Origin: JBGSUZ01 sp964404895
GTDB taxonomy: Bacteria; Bacillota; Clostridia; Peptostreptococcales; Acidaminobacteraceae
Length of the DNA: 64,000 nt
NCBI GenBank assembly: GCA_964404895.1
Contig: CAYOLV010000006.1
Location: 124,001 to 188,000, forward strand
Direction of reading: 5' to 3'
Part shown: piece after piece, positions 27,143 through 35,651 of the stretch
Layout: each line of letters opens with the position of its first letter
Numbering within the stretch: position 1 is the first letter of the stretch
Position numbers and translations under genes: made by a program
The notes under the pieces: generated by a model
What the model was told of the DNA's origin: nothing
The model's database searches: none
The model's input: the letters and a program-made list of their open reading frames with translations, nothing else

Positions 27143-27739
27143 TTATATACGAATTACATTTTTAGCGCTATACAACTGTTCCACGATGGTGTACATATTG
27201 GTCACACCCCCTACAGCCAGTTGTTCCTTTGCCTTATAATAATCCAGACAAGTGCCGCAGGACAAAATTTGAACGCCCAACATTTCTAAAGTCCTTAAGT
27301 GTTCTAACACAGGAGAAGAGTCTATTGTCATTTTAATGCCCCCGTTGACAAAGAGAATCGCCTTTGGATAGGGCTCTGTTTCTGTCAAGGTATAGAAGAA
27401 AGCTTTCATTAAAACTTCCCCTAACTGGTCATTGCCTTCGCCAAATCGGTCAGAGGCCACAAAGACAACTTGTTCTCCCATCTTATGCTTCGGTTGGGGA
27501 ACTGCTTCAGAGTTGTTAATCATTTCATTCTTATAAATATCAATATAGAAGAAACCATCGATTTCTCTGACGTTGTACTTTAAATTCATGCTCTTTGCAA
27601 ATTTTGTTACGTTTTCTATGGCCACAGAATTATCAACTATGGTTGTCACATAGCCTTCTTCAAGCTCTTCAATCGCTTTTTTTGTCTGAATGACCGGTCT
27701 CGGACAATCTAAACCCCTTGCGTCTACTTCTTTAAACAT
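27143..27739 (-). CDS. yedF: YedF, TusA/DsrE-type selenium metabolism protein
   Basis: 198 residues. The N-terminal TusA-like domain has DARGLDCPRPVIQTKKAI with reactive C12 in the Cys-Pro-x-Pro motif. The second half (about 90-198) is DsrE-like, with VVFVASDRFGEGND and the two-cysteine segment ILSCGTCLDYYK. YedF-type fusions occur in selenium-using bacteria, near selD or selenium-dependent molybdenum hydroxylase genes. Neighbours DUF3343, mocA and yqeC support that role. It starts 4 bases after cvpA. Confidence 0.88.
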   Translation of the reverse strand: MFKEVDARGLDCPRPVIQTKKAIEELEEGYVTTIVDNSVAIENVTKFAKSMNLKYNVREIDGFFYIDIYKNEMINNSEAVPQPKHKMGEQVVFVASDRFGEGNDQLGEVLMKAFFYTLTETEPYPKAILFVNGGIKMTIDSSPVLEHLRTLEMLGVQILSCGTCLDYYKAKEQLAVGGVTNMYTIVEQLYSAKNVIRI

Positions 27740-27743
27740 GTCA

Positions 27744-28436
27744 TCACCTCAATAAATAATATATCAAATATAAGAGCAGATTGTTATTGTAAAAATAGAT
27801 GGCTATCTGAGAATTCTCTATAGCGTCAATGAGCCAAGTCCCGTGCATGAACGGCAATATAAAGGTGATGATCGTCATCATGACCAGCACACTAAAAGCC
27901 CCACGAACAACCCCAACCACTATGCCGCCTAACTTGTTAGCTTCCTTAAGCAAAGGCAATTTCATCACTTGATCTAAAAAGACTGTTAAAAGAGACAATA
28001 CTGCAATGACCCCAAAAACGATGATCATAAAGCTGGAACCGTTGATAATCCACTCAGAAATCTGACGTGACAAGTCGCCGTATACCATTTGATTCATGCT
28101 GTCCCCTGCCTTGTCGACCACGTCTCCAGGCATTTTGCTGATAATGTTCGGCATATTGAGAGAACCTCCAAGCTGACCATTTGCCGCCGCTTGTTGGAGC
28201 TGATCCTGAGTAGAGAAATTCTTGGTCAAACTGGCATATATATTTTCTTCCAGATTAGAGAACAACTCAAACTTAGCAACCATATACGCCGCAAGGGCTT
28301 TGTAATAAAGCTTTGCCGTAATCAACGCCACCAGCCAAGCCCCTAATTCTATCACTGTTTTGACCATACCCTGTCGAAAAGCCCTAAAAACTTCTCCGCC
28401 CATAATCAAAAGCACTACAATATCCATCCAATTCAT
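27744..28436 (-). CDS. CvpA-family membrane protein
   Basis: 230 residues. N-terminal MNWMDIVVLLIMGGEVFRAF and helix pairs near 1-45 and 140-225 follow the CvpA pattern of four membrane helices. The loop between helices 2 and 3 is long (about 80 residues). CvpA proteins are involved in colicin V production and envelope stress in enterobacteria; their role in Firmicutes is not settled. It is embedded in the selenium-accessory operon without an obvious functional link. Confidence 0.8.
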   Translation of the reverse strand: MNWMDIVVLLIMGGEVFRAFRQGMVKTVIELGAWLVALITAKLYYKALAAYMVAKFELFSNLEENIYASLTKNFSTQDQLQQAAANGQLGGSLNMPNIISKMPGDVVDKAGDSMNQMVYGDLSRQISEWIINGSSFMIIVFGVIAVLSLLTVFLDQVMKLPLLKEANKLGGIVVGVVRGAFSVLVMMTIITFILPFMHGTWLIDAIENSQIAIYFYNNNLLLYLIYYLLR

Positions 28437-28446
28437 GCCACACCTC

Positions 28447-29619
28447 CTAATAAGTCATTTCATACCATTCAAATCGATCTTCAAACTCAAAGCCTAACTG
28501 CTTATCGCTGATCCAAAGGACTTCTTTAATGGTGCTGTCAAAGGTTTTGCTCCCTAGGGTTCTTCCTTTAAAGTCCTTAATGACCACCTGATTTTCGCCT
28601 AAAATGGCCATTCGATTTTCACCCAGAAAAATGCGGTCTGCCACAATTGGCGAACTGCTCTCAAAAATCCATTCTCCTTTTGGAGAAATCACCGCCACGC
28701 AGTTTTCGTTGCGTATATCTTCGAGTGCCTTATCTTCGATGAGCAGGTTAAACGCTCCAAACCCTGACTTATTAAATTCTAAACGGTTAATGAGTCGGTC
28801 AATGTCTTGTCGCCATAAATCCTTATCGCTGTCACTGAAGGCGATGAGCCCTTGCTCCGTCACCCCTACAAACTGATTTTCATAGCCGTTTAACCTGGAT
28901 AGAATTTGATTGTTAAAGTTTCTGGCGCCCTTCATTTTGCCGTCTGTCCCAAAGAGAAAGACGTTGGTATGGAAGTTGTCCTTTTCAACAAAGAACACAC
29001 TGACCCCAATCAGATTCAATTTTGGTGCGAAATCTAAATCCAAGATTTCTGGATAAGGTAAATCTATCAATGCCTGATCTTCCCCATTGCTCTTGAGAAT
29101 CAGTATTTTTTTTTCTAATTTCTTATAAAGAATGACAAATTCATCGCCTTTTGCAATGACCCGATCAATTTTCCCTAAGGCTTCTCGCTTGGCTAAAATT
29201 TTTCCGTTGCCATCTAAAACATAAAAATCGCCACTGTCCCGCTCTACCAGATAAATTTTATCGCCTGCCGCCGCAACAAGGGCTTTTGTTCCCCCATAAG
29301 GCTTCTCCCAAGCTAGTTTCCCATCCTTTTGATACGCTTGGAGTTTACCGCCTTCCGTTTTTAGAAGCCGATCCCCTGCCAATTGAACTACTTTGCCGTC
29401 ATTGATTTTTACCGTGGAGGCATATTGTAGCGTGGTGACGGTCTTGAAACCAGCCCCCCCTAAATTCAGCGCACCCCTGACAGAAGTGTAAATGGATTCA
29501 ATATTAAAGGTCAAAAGTAAACATAAGATCAAGATGACTAGCGAGGTAATACTCCTGCGCCGTCTTCGTGCTTTGATTTGATCCAGCTTCCCTGCTGGCA
29601 GCTCTGCCCTTTTCTTCAA
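28447..29619 (-). CDS. DUF5711-like membrane-anchored beta-propeller protein
   Basis: About 390 residues. A basic N-terminus (KARRRRR) precedes one membrane helix (about 25-43), so the rest is outside the cell. The remainder is a series of short beta repeats such as KLAWEKPYGGTKALVAA, DSGDFYVLDGNGKILAKR and FGTDGKMKGARNF, resembling a WD40/PQQ-type propeller of the DUF5711 family. Start taken as TTG at 29619, because GGAGGG lies 7 bases before it and the codon overlaps the mocA stop (TTGA). An ATG 15 bases upstream is the alternative. Function unknown. Confidence 0.7.
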   Translation of the reverse strand: MKKRAELPAGKLDQIKARRRRRSITSLVILILCLLLTFNIESIYTSVRGALNLGGAGFKTVTTLQYASTVKINDGKVVQLAGDRLLKTEGGKLQAYQKDGKLAWEKPYGGTKALVAAAGDKIYLVERDSGDFYVLDGNGKILAKREALGKIDRVIAKGDEFVILYKKLEKKILILKSNGEDQALIDLPYPEILDLDFAPKLNLIGVSVFFVEKDNFHTNVFLFGTDGKMKGARNFNNQILSRLNGYENQFVGVTEQGLIAFSDSDKDLWRQDIDRLINRLEFNKSGFGAFNLLIEDKALEDIRNENCVAVISPKGEWIFESSSPIVADRIFLGENRMAILGENQVVIKDFKGRTLGSKTFDSTIKEVLWISDKQLGFEFEDRFEWYEMTY

Positions 29620-30260
29620 TCTCCGTCCCTCCATGATTCCAGCGTATTGATTAACCCGCAAAGGGTTTTATAGTCCTCAGGTGTATCCATATCCATAAAA
29701 ATTTTAGGATCCTCAAAAGGAACTTCCTTAATAATAGCTGCTGGGTGTGTCATTAATGCTTTTCCCCCAGAGTCACCTTTAAGGTTCATTAAGGTCTGTT
29801 GCCAGGCGATGCTAAACACTCTCGGGTTATAATAAACACCGTCGACAACGGGTACAGCCATATTGGCACCGCTCTCTAAATAACTTTCAAAAATCTTGCG
29901 ATAATCCAATCCCCTCAACAGTGGCTGATCCCCTGTGGTAAACGCGATTCCTTGAATGCCTTCTTTCCATGGAAAGGCAGCCCCCAGTTTCACGGCTGCA
30001 CTCTTTCCCTCATGGCTCTTTTCATTTCGTATAAATATCAAATCTAAGTCTCTGAGAGCTTCTTTTATGTGGTCTTCTTGATAAACCACTATGATTTGAC
30101 CCGCCCCAGAATTCACTAAGGCTTCTGCCACCCATCGAACACAAGGTTTTGGCGGATTGCCTAAGGGGAGCATCAACTTGTTCTCTCCCATGCGTTTGGC
30201 ATTTCCTGAAGCTAAGAGAACTGCACCGATTGACTGGATTTTTTGATTTACTGGATCCAT
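29616..30260 (-). CDS. mocA: MocA/MobA-like molybdopterin nucleotidyltransferase
   Basis: 214 residues. Rossmann-like nucleotidyltransferase with LLASGNAKRMGENKLMLPL near the N-terminus (the nucleotide-binding G-x-x-x-R-x-G and lysine) and FTTGDQPLLRGLDY for metal binding. The family transfers CMP or GMP to molybdopterin for molybdenum hydroxylases. It overlaps yqeC by 13 bases and the next gene by 4 bases. The yqeC-mocA pair is the standard accessory set of selenium-dependent molybdenum hydroxylases. Confidence 0.85.
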   Translation of the reverse strand: MDPVNQKIQSIGAVLLASGNAKRMGENKLMLPLGNPPKPCVRWVAEALVNSGAGQIIVVYQEDHIKEALRDLDLIFIRNEKSHEGKSAAVKLGAAFPWKEGIQGIAFTTGDQPLLRGLDYRKIFESYLESGANMAVPVVDGVYYNPRVFSIAWQQTLMNLKGDSGGKALMTHPAAIIKEVPFEDPKIFMDMDTPEDYKTLCGLINTLESWRDGD

Positions 30261-30934
30261 GGCATGACCTCTATTGGCATATGTGTCAGGGTTTTCAGTT
30301 TCTCAATAAAGGCTTTGTGCCTTTTCTCTACTTGAGTAATCAAAACCCTTGCCGGCACCCCTTCTGGTTTATTTCTAAAAAGCCCCTCGGGGCTATCGAT
30401 CAGACGAGCTACTGCTTCAGGGCAGATGGGTTGATTTTCTTCTAATCCCGTCACTTTAAGAAAAAGCCCTAGTCGATGAACCCACTGGTCATTGGCAGGT
30501 TGCTCAAAAGCACTGGCGCCTACAACGCCTAAAATCAAATCTAAGCCCTTAGGATAGACAGGTTCAGAAGCATTGGGGGCTTTGATAGGCATATGTTTTG
30601 AACCATCAATTTCTATTAATTTCCATATTTCTGTATAATTATTCAATTCTTCAATTGCATGAAGAGGAGGCGCTATCCCTTTGTTTTCTTCATTAACCTT
30701 ACCAAACCACTGGACTACACTTTTCTCGTTCAAGTCTTCTTCTAAAAATGTTTCACGTAGAACTATTTCTATATTTTTACATTTTTCTGCAGGAAACATC
30801 TTGGTTGTCGTGGTTATTAATACTTTTTGGTTCATGTTTATGAGTTCGTTTGCTATAAAAAATATACTGGTGGTCTTGCCGCCTGCGCCGCAAAAACCCA
30901 CGGTTCTGCCCTTCATATTTTTAATAGCTTCCAT
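30248..30934 (-). CDS. yqeC: YqeC, selenium-dependent molybdenum hydroxylase accessory protein
   Basis: 228 residues. P-loop-like GFCGAGGKTTSIFFIANELI near the N-terminus, followed by VLITTTTKMFP and WKLIEIDGSKHMPIKAP, are the hallmarks of YqeC. The protein is thought to help insert selenium or mature the labile selenium form of molybdenum hydroxylases. The ATG at 30934 lies 1 base after the rlmL stop, with GAGGAA as ribosome-binding site; a TTG 14 codons upstream would overlap rlmL. No hydroxylase gene is present in the window, so the target must be encoded elsewhere. Confidence 0.88.
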   Translation of the reverse strand: MEAIKNMKGRTVGFCGAGGKTTSIFFIANELINMNQKVLITTTTKMFPAEKCKNIEIVLRETFLEEDLNEKSVVQWFGKVNEENKGIAPPLHAIEELNNYTEIWKLIEIDGSKHMPIKAPNASEPVYPKGLDLILGVVGASAFEQPANDQWVHRLGLFLKVTGLEENQPICPEAVARLIDSPEGLFRNKPEGVPARVLITQVEKRHKAFIEKLKTLTHMPIEVMPWIQ

Positions 30935-30935
30935 A

Positions 30936-32087
30936 CTATTCCTCGACGGGTTTGACTCTTGGCGGTCTTTGTCCAAAGTATTGGTAATAGTAGCATTTTA
31001 ACTTACCATTAAACAATTTTCTGTTTTTAGTGGCTTTCTTGCCAAAAGAACGCTCAAAGCCTTCATGGGCTGTAATGATATTGAAAGACCATGTGTCGTT
31101 AGGGAGTAATTTCTCGCCCATCAGTTTGTAAAGGGCTGCCACTTGTTCTTCATCGCCTAAACGTTCACCGTAAGGTGGGTTGGTAATCACATAACCGTAT
31201 TTTACTTTAGTGCTGAATTCTGCCACATCTCTGACTTGGAAGTGGATGTCTTCGTCTAATCCTGCCAAATCGCTGTTAATGGCGGCTTGTTTGATACTCC
31301 TCGGGTCACAGTCGTAACCCTGAATATTCATTTCCACCTCATGATTTACAGCATTGTAGGCTTCTGTTCGTACTTCTTTCCAAACCCCTTCTGGCATAAT
31401 TGGCCATTGCTCGCTGACGAATTTGCGGTTGAGTCCTGGAGCAATATTGCGACCAATCATTGCAGCTTCTATCAAGATTGTGCCCGAACCACACATAGGA
31501 TCCACCAAAGGTATTTTAGGGTTCCAACGGCTGAGTTTTACCAATGCAGCTGCAAGGGTTTCTCTAAGCGGTGCTTCATTTCCGTGCTCTCTATAGCCTC
31601 TTCTGTGAAGTCCCTCTCCTGAAGTGTCCACCATAACCGTCACTTGGTCTTTTAAAATAGAAACCAAAATAGGTACTTTTACACCCGTCTCTTGGAACCA
31701 GTCAATTTTGTAAGCAGTTCGCAAGCGATCAACCGCCGCTTTCTTAGAAATGGCTTGAATGTCTGACAAACTAAACAATTGAGATTTTACAGATTTCGCA
31801 TTGACCGGAAACTCTCCATCTGCAGGAATGTATTTTTCCCATTCAATTTTTTTAACCCCTTGGAACAGGGCTTCAAACGACGTTGCTTTAAATTCACTAA
31901 TCTTAATGAATACGCGGTCCGCACATCTGAGCCAAAGGTTGGCCATACAAATGCCCTTTTCGTCTGCATCAAATTCCACTTTGCCATTTTCCACGACGAC
32001 ATTTTCAAAGCCAAGTGCCTTGACCTCGTCCGCTACTACAGATTCTATTCCAAATGCTGCTGTCGCAATCATTCTATACATTGCCAT
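30936..32087 (-). CDS. rlmL: THUMP-domain 23S rRNA guanine-N2 methyltransferase (RlmL/YpsC type)
   Basis: 383 residues. An N-terminal ferredoxin-like and THUMP region (about 1-160) is followed by a class I SAM-methyltransferase. Motif I is in PLVDPMCGSGTILIEAAM and the catalytic motif is TNPPYGERLGDEE. This matches YpsC/RlmL enzymes that methylate a guanine of 23S rRNA helix 74. The C-terminus has the GKLKCYYYQYFGQ tail. Start: two near ATGs, with GAGGGAAATG upstream. It heads a tight eight-gene operon behind an extended -10 promoter. Confidence 0.92.
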   Translation of the reverse strand: MAMYRMIATAAFGIESVVADEVKALGFENVVVENGKVEFDADEKGICMANLWLRCADRVFIKISEFKATSFEALFQGVKKIEWEKYIPADGEFPVNAKSVKSQLFSLSDIQAISKKAAVDRLRTAYKIDWFQETGVKVPILVSILKDQVTVMVDTSGEGLHRRGYREHGNEAPLRETLAAALVKLSRWNPKIPLVDPMCGSGTILIEAAMIGRNIAPGLNRKFVSEQWPIMPEGVWKEVRTEAYNAVNHEVEMNIQGYDCDPRSIKQAAINSDLAGLDEDIHFQVRDVAEFSTKVKYGYVITNPPYGERLGDEEQVAALYKLMGEKLLPNDTWSFNIITAHEGFERSFGKKATKNRKLFNGKLKCYYYQYFGQRPPRVKPVEE

Positions 32088-32153
32088 ATCATTTCCCTCA
32101 CTTTTTCTAAACCGACTTATTTACGCATTTTAACCGACTCGGCTGTCGCTTCC

Positions 32154-32162
32154 ATTATAACA
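32154..32162 (-). promoter_or_regulatory. Extended -10 promoter of the rlmL operon
   Basis: TGTTATAAT on the minus strand: a perfect -10 with the upstream TG. No matching -35 at 17 bases; a TTGACA lies only 8 bases upstream, too near to pair with it. Confidence 0.5.
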
Positions 32163-32192
32163 TAAACTGTCAAGAGGTTATTTTTGAACCTT

Positions 32193-32227
32193 AAAAAGCT
32201 GCTTGCAGAAAATTTCTACAAACAGCT
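32193..32227 (-). terminator. Terminator after the hybrid kinase gene
   Basis: AGCTG, TTG and AGAA pair with TTCT, CAA and CAGCT, with two G-U pairs, followed by TTTTT on the minus strand, 6 bases beyond the stop codon. Confidence 0.75.
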
Positions 32228-32232
32228 CTCCT

Positions 32233-33861
32233 CTATTTCATATACTTGCCCACTAACCTGAGTAAATTCGAGGCTTCCACAGGTTTTGGCAAATAGTCGT
32301 CAAAGCCATAGGTTAAAAGATACTCCCTCTCAGCGTCTATGACTTTTGCGGTGCAGGCGATTATAGGTACTTTTTTTCTTCTGTGCTTTTCAATTTCATC
32401 GAAGGCAGCGAACCCGTCCATAATCGGCATCATAATATCCATAAAGACCAAATCTGGTTTTTCTGATAAATACATTTCCACGGCTTCTTTCCCATTTTTG
32501 GCAAACAAAAGATGGTAATTCTCTTGCAGGTGAATTTTATAAGTCACCCGACCGACCACTTCGTCGTCTGCAATGAGAATCGTCTTGCTGTGGAGCCTTT
32601 TAGCTCCCTCGGGTAGGTCATCTTCATGAACCATATCTCGATGTTTTGTATCTGACTTTTCAGCTCGATACCCCATTTGGAAGTTCAATTTCACTTGTGT
32701 GCCTCTGCCAAACTGGCTGTCCAGCTCAATCCCACCATTCATGACTTTTAAGATGTTCTGGGCATTCAACAGCCCCAAACCTCTCATTTCAATAGCTTGA
32801 TCCAGGAATTTTAAGGGTCTTTTCTCCAAAAGCAGCGCCTGAATCTGTTCCAAGCGGTCATCTGTCAGCCCCAGCCCTGTATCAGACACAATAATCTGCA
32901 TCTGAACCAAGCCGTCTTGGGTTTTGTCGTGGGCATTAAAATAAACTTTTATACTGCCATTTTGAGTATGAGTCACACTGTTTTCGATGATGTTCATCAG
33001 TATGCTATTAATGCGGAAGAGGTCCCCAATTAATTTTTTAGGCACTGCCTTGGAATGATGCACTTCCAAATTGATATTCTTCTCTCTCGCCCGCTGTTTG
33101 AATCGGTTATAGATCTCATCCACCAATTCTGTAACCTCAAAAGGCACATAGACCAACTGTATGCTGGTGTCTTCCATGGTAAATAGATCGTTGAGGTTGC
33201 CAATCCGTCTCAGGGTCTTGTCGTTGAGCTGCATCACAGATTCCAGCCACTCCGAATTTTTAAATTCAGGGGTGTGATGGAGGTAATTCAACTGATCAGA
33301 CATATCTTCAATATCACCTTTGACATCTAATGATAATTTATGTATAAACTCAAAATGCTTGGCGGATTCCTCACGGCACACTTTCAGTTCGTTGTCTTTA
33401 CGCTCAGAAATGTGCTGAATTTCATAGTTGGTCTGAATGCGTTCTGTCACATTTCGGCTGATTTCAACAGCGGAACTGACTTTTCCCTTCCCATCTCTGA
33501 GGGGAATTCCTGTGACTTCATAATATTGAAGACCTTCTCCATTCTCATCGGGAACTGCAATTACACTTTTCTCAGTGACCCCTGTTTCCAAACATCTTCT
33601 GCAGGGACAGTTTTCACAAACCTCTTCCCTTTGATGAAACGCCTCATAACAGCTGGCGTTGTGAACATTTTTTTTGACTTTTCGCACGGCATCATTTGCC
33701 CAAAGGACTTTAAACTCATTATTGATTTTTAATACCTGTTCTGGCATGGCGTCCAATATTTCCTTGTAAAAGCCTGCTTCAAACTTCGTGTGATCCTCAG
33801 AAGGATAGCTCTCTCGGTCTTTGTTTCGCATTCGGAGCCACCCTGTGCTGTTTTTTTCCAT
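32233..33861 (-). CDS. Hybrid histidine-kinase-like protein with degenerate H box
   Basis: 542 residues, no membrane helix. A PAS domain (about 30-140) contains a cysteine-rich insert, CENCPCRRC at 82-90. The dimerisation helix that normally carries S-H-E reads KLSLDVKGD, placing Leu-178 where the phospho-acceptor histidine belongs; the nearest histidine is H174. The ATPase domain keeps N, G1 (VSDTGLGL) and G2 (GLGLLNAQNI). The C-terminal receiver (about 420-542) has the aspartate in MDIMMP and the lysine in LPKP. It may bind ATP and be phosphorylated by another kinase instead of itself. GGAGGG ribosome-binding site. Follows the pilus cluster but has its own promoter. Confidence 0.85.
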   Translation of the reverse strand: MEKNSTGWLRMRNKDRESYPSEDHTKFEAGFYKEILDAMPEQVLKINNEFKVLWANDAVRKVKKNVHNASCYEAFHQREEVCENCPCRRCLETGVTEKSVIAVPDENGEGLQYYEVTGIPLRDGKGKVSSAVEISRNVTERIQTNYEIQHISERKDNELKVCREESAKHFEFIHKLSLDVKGDIEDMSDQLNYLHHTPEFKNSEWLESVMQLNDKTLRRIGNLNDLFTMEDTSIQLVYVPFEVTELVDEIYNRFKQRAREKNINLEVHHSKAVPKKLIGDLFRINSILMNIIENSVTHTQNGSIKVYFNAHDKTQDGLVQMQIIVSDTGLGLTDDRLEQIQALLLEKRPLKFLDQAIEMRGLGLLNAQNILKVMNGGIELDSQFGRGTQVKLNFQMGYRAEKSDTKHRDMVHEDDLPEGAKRLHSKTILIADDEVVGRVTYKIHLQENYHLLFAKNGKEAVEMYLSEKPDLVFMDIMMPIMDGFAAFDEIEKHRRKKVPIIACTAKVIDAEREYLLTYGFDDYLPKPVEASNLLRLVGKYMK

Positions 33862-33930
33862 AAAGATCCCTCCAAGACTTTGATATCAAAGCTCATATGC
33901 TAAAGTTCTTAAAGGCATACGGTTAACTTC

Positions 33931-33958
33931 ATTATATCAACTGGATCTTAATTGTGAA
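33931..33958 (-). promoter_or_regulatory. Promoter of the hybrid kinase gene
   Basis: TTCACA and perfect TATAAT at 16-base spacing on the minus strand. The -35 lies inside the last codons of the upstream SAF-domain gene. Confidence 0.6.
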
Positions 33959-34529
33959 CAGCTGTTTTTTTCAAGACGTGGACACTGCCTTCTTTTTTTG
34001 CCAAAACTAGAATTTCCAAAGCCTCTGCTTTCCCGCTGACGGTGAGATAGTAACCCTCTCCCCCTACATTTTGCAAATCTTTTTCTTTTCCGCTGACGGT
34101 CAAATTACTAATTAACTTCACTTCGCCCTGTCTGTAGCACAGAAAGCTGATTTTTTCCCCAATGCCCAGGTCTCCCTTATGGCCTTGTTCATAATCTAAG
34201 CGCAGTACAATGGATTCCTGATTGATGGCCTCATCTGACGTTTCAAAATCAGAAACCGTCAAAAGTTTCCCTGCAGGTACATCTTTTGTGATAGCTTTCC
34301 CCATCCATTTAAACTCATCTTTGATGACGCCTTCCAGATTGCTGCCTGATTTTAACCAGATGATTTGAAGGTCTTTCTCTTGAACGCACTGCCCTGCTTC
34401 CATATCTGTTTTTAAAACATAGGCCTCCCGCTCTGCGGGTTCTGCCCATAGACTTTTGACCAGATAAAACTCAAGGCCAATGGCTGCCACAGCACATAGC
34501 AGAGCTACTCCTATCCACTTTTTATACAT
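33948..34529 (-). CDS. CpaB/RcpC-like SAF-domain pilus protein
   Basis: 193 residues. Membrane helix near 5-25, then an SAF-type domain: REAYVLKTDMEAGQCVQEKDL and AITKDVPAGKLLTVSDF are typical of CpaB/RcpC and FlgA-related proteins. CpaB assists pilus assembly at the envelope; in diderm bacteria it works with the secretin, which is absent here. The ATG at 34529 has GAGGTG 5 bases upstream; an adjacent GTG is less likely. Last gene of the pilus cluster, 51 bases after the TadE-like gene. Confidence 0.75.
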   Translation of the reverse strand: MYKKWIGVALLCAVAAIGLEFYLVKSLWAEPAEREAYVLKTDMEAGQCVQEKDLQIIWLKSGSNLEGVIKDEFKWMGKAITKDVPAGKLLTVSDFETSDEAINQESIVLRLDYEQGHKGDLGIGEKISFLCYRQGEVKLISNLTVSGKEKDLQNVGGEGYYLTVSGKAEALEILVLAKKEGSVHVLKKTAVHN

Positions 34530-34580
34530 CACAACACCTCTTCTATCCCGATTTTAAAGCTTTTTATTCAAGAATTAGTT

Positions 34581-35063
34581 CTACCTATCGATGGGAAATT
34601 CTCGTTGTCTCACTAAGCGAATTTCCAAGTGATCTTTATTGCTGATGAATGCCCCAACCATGGTCACAGGATCATATTCAACGATTAATTCAATATTTAG
34701 CTGGGGTGGATCCTCCTCAATAACTGCCAAGGTCTCAATGTTCCAATGCTCTCCTTGATTTGAAGCGGAAAGCGCATCAAACTCGCTCGCCAACATAACC
34801 CGTGTCTTTTCTAAAAACAAGTCCCTGCCACATTCTGAAAGGGACTCTGTTTGCATTTGCCATTCCACTTGATCCAAGACGTTTTCTGTTGCAGCGCTCC
34901 ACTTAACGCCGTAAAGGGTGTAGGTATACACTTCGAAAATAGCGCAAATCAAGGGCAGAGCTATAAAGACCAAGAGCATCAGACTCCACAAAACCATCTC
35001 AATCCCTGCGCTACCTCTTTCAGTTGATAATTCTTTTACCATAGACCCATCCTGTAAACTCAT
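34581..35063 (-). CDS. TadE-like pilin-related protein
   Basis: 160 residues. The N-terminus has ERGSAGIEMVLW: a glycine followed by SAGIE, with glutamate at +5, then a hydrophobic helix, the typical TadE/TadG prepilin-like motif. The rest is an extracytoplasmic domain with one cysteine. Probably a minor pilin or assembly factor. It overlaps the previous gene by 44 bases. Start given as the ATG behind AGAAGGA; the ATG 21 bases further in, behind AGGATGG, is also reasonable. Confidence 0.75.
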   Translation of the reverse strand: MSLQDGSMVKELSTERGSAGIEMVLWSLMLLVFIALPLICAIFEVYTYTLYGVKWSAATENVLDQVEWQMQTESLSECGRDLFLEKTRVMLASEFDALSASNQGEHWNIETLAVIEEDPPQLNIELIVEYDPVTMVGAFISNKDHLEIRLVRQREFPIDR

Positions 35064-35406
35064 AATGTCCTTCTGCCTCTCGGATGTTTATAAAACCAAC
35101 CACTTCTTTATATTTTACAAGTCCCTTCACCACAAAAGGTTTTCGTTCCCTTCTCATCAAGGTTCCCCCTTCAGGGCATTGAATTTCTATGACTTCAAGT
35201 CCCAATTGGGTTAATTCTGTTTTCAAATTTTCTCGCATCGCTGGGCTAATGCCCTCCTTGGTGTTGATCATGTAGGTGTACTCTCTGCAAATTTGATCCA
35301 TTTGAACTTTTTGGTACAGAGGAATCAAATAATAGATTGACGCCATCAAACACAAGAAAATTAATAGGGTTCCCATTAAAGAGGCGGCTATTTTGCCTAC
35401 ATCCAT
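35020..35406 (-). CDS. Small pilus-cluster membrane protein, TadE/DUF4320-like
   Basis: 128 residues. One N-terminal membrane helix (about 8-28) is followed by a small extracytoplasmic domain with EYTYMINTKEGISPAM. It lacks the glycine-to-glutamate processing motif seen in its neighbour, so it is unlikely to be cut by a prepilin peptidase in the usual way. Position in the cluster, directly between the Flp-like pilin and TadE genes, suggests a minor pilin or assembly component. Family assignment is tentative. Confidence 0.6.
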   Translation of the reverse strand: MDVGKIAASLMGTLLIFLCLMASIYYLIPLYQKVQMDQICREYTYMINTKEGISPAMRENLKTELTQLGLEVIEIQCPEGGTLMRRERKPFVVKGLVKYKEVVGFINIREAEGHYEFTGWVYGKRIIN

Positions 35407-35407
35407 G

Positions 35408-35641
35408 TTAATTGCCTGAGGTTCTAAAGACTTGGCCGCTGATGGTAGTTTTCCACCAAGTGCTCATGGTGGTCATAAAGTCAGTGCCCATCCCTCGAAG
35501 TCCCGGCATAATGATAAATGCGCTAATGACCAATACCACCGCCATACCTAGGGCGATGTCCAGTGCAAATTGCCCCTCTTCATTGTCGATTCGATCCAAA
35601 AGCCATATGTAGCAGTACTGCCACGCTAATTTTATGTTCAT
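35408..35641 (-). CDS. Flp-like major pilin candidate
   Basis: 77 residues. After a 23-residue N-terminal leader comes EEGQFALDIALGMAVVLVISAF: a glycine, aspartate rather than the usual glutamate at +5, and a hydrophobic helix, as in Flp pilins. The long leader and the C-terminal tail of about 30 residues are somewhat unusual for Flp. Strong GGAGGAG ribosome-binding site suggests high expression, as expected of a major subunit. Flanked by tadC and pilin-related genes. Confidence 0.65.
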   Translation of the reverse strand: MNIKLAWQYCYIWLLDRIDNEEGQFALDIALGMAVVLVISAFIIMPGLRGMGTDFMTTMSTWWKTTISGQVFRTSGN

Positions 35642-35651
35642 TTTTCTCCTC

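Noticed and set aside
30749..30764. parS-like TGTTTCACGTAGAACT in yqeC
   Set aside because: Palindrome is broken in the central half and it differs at three positions; far from parAB and not convincing.
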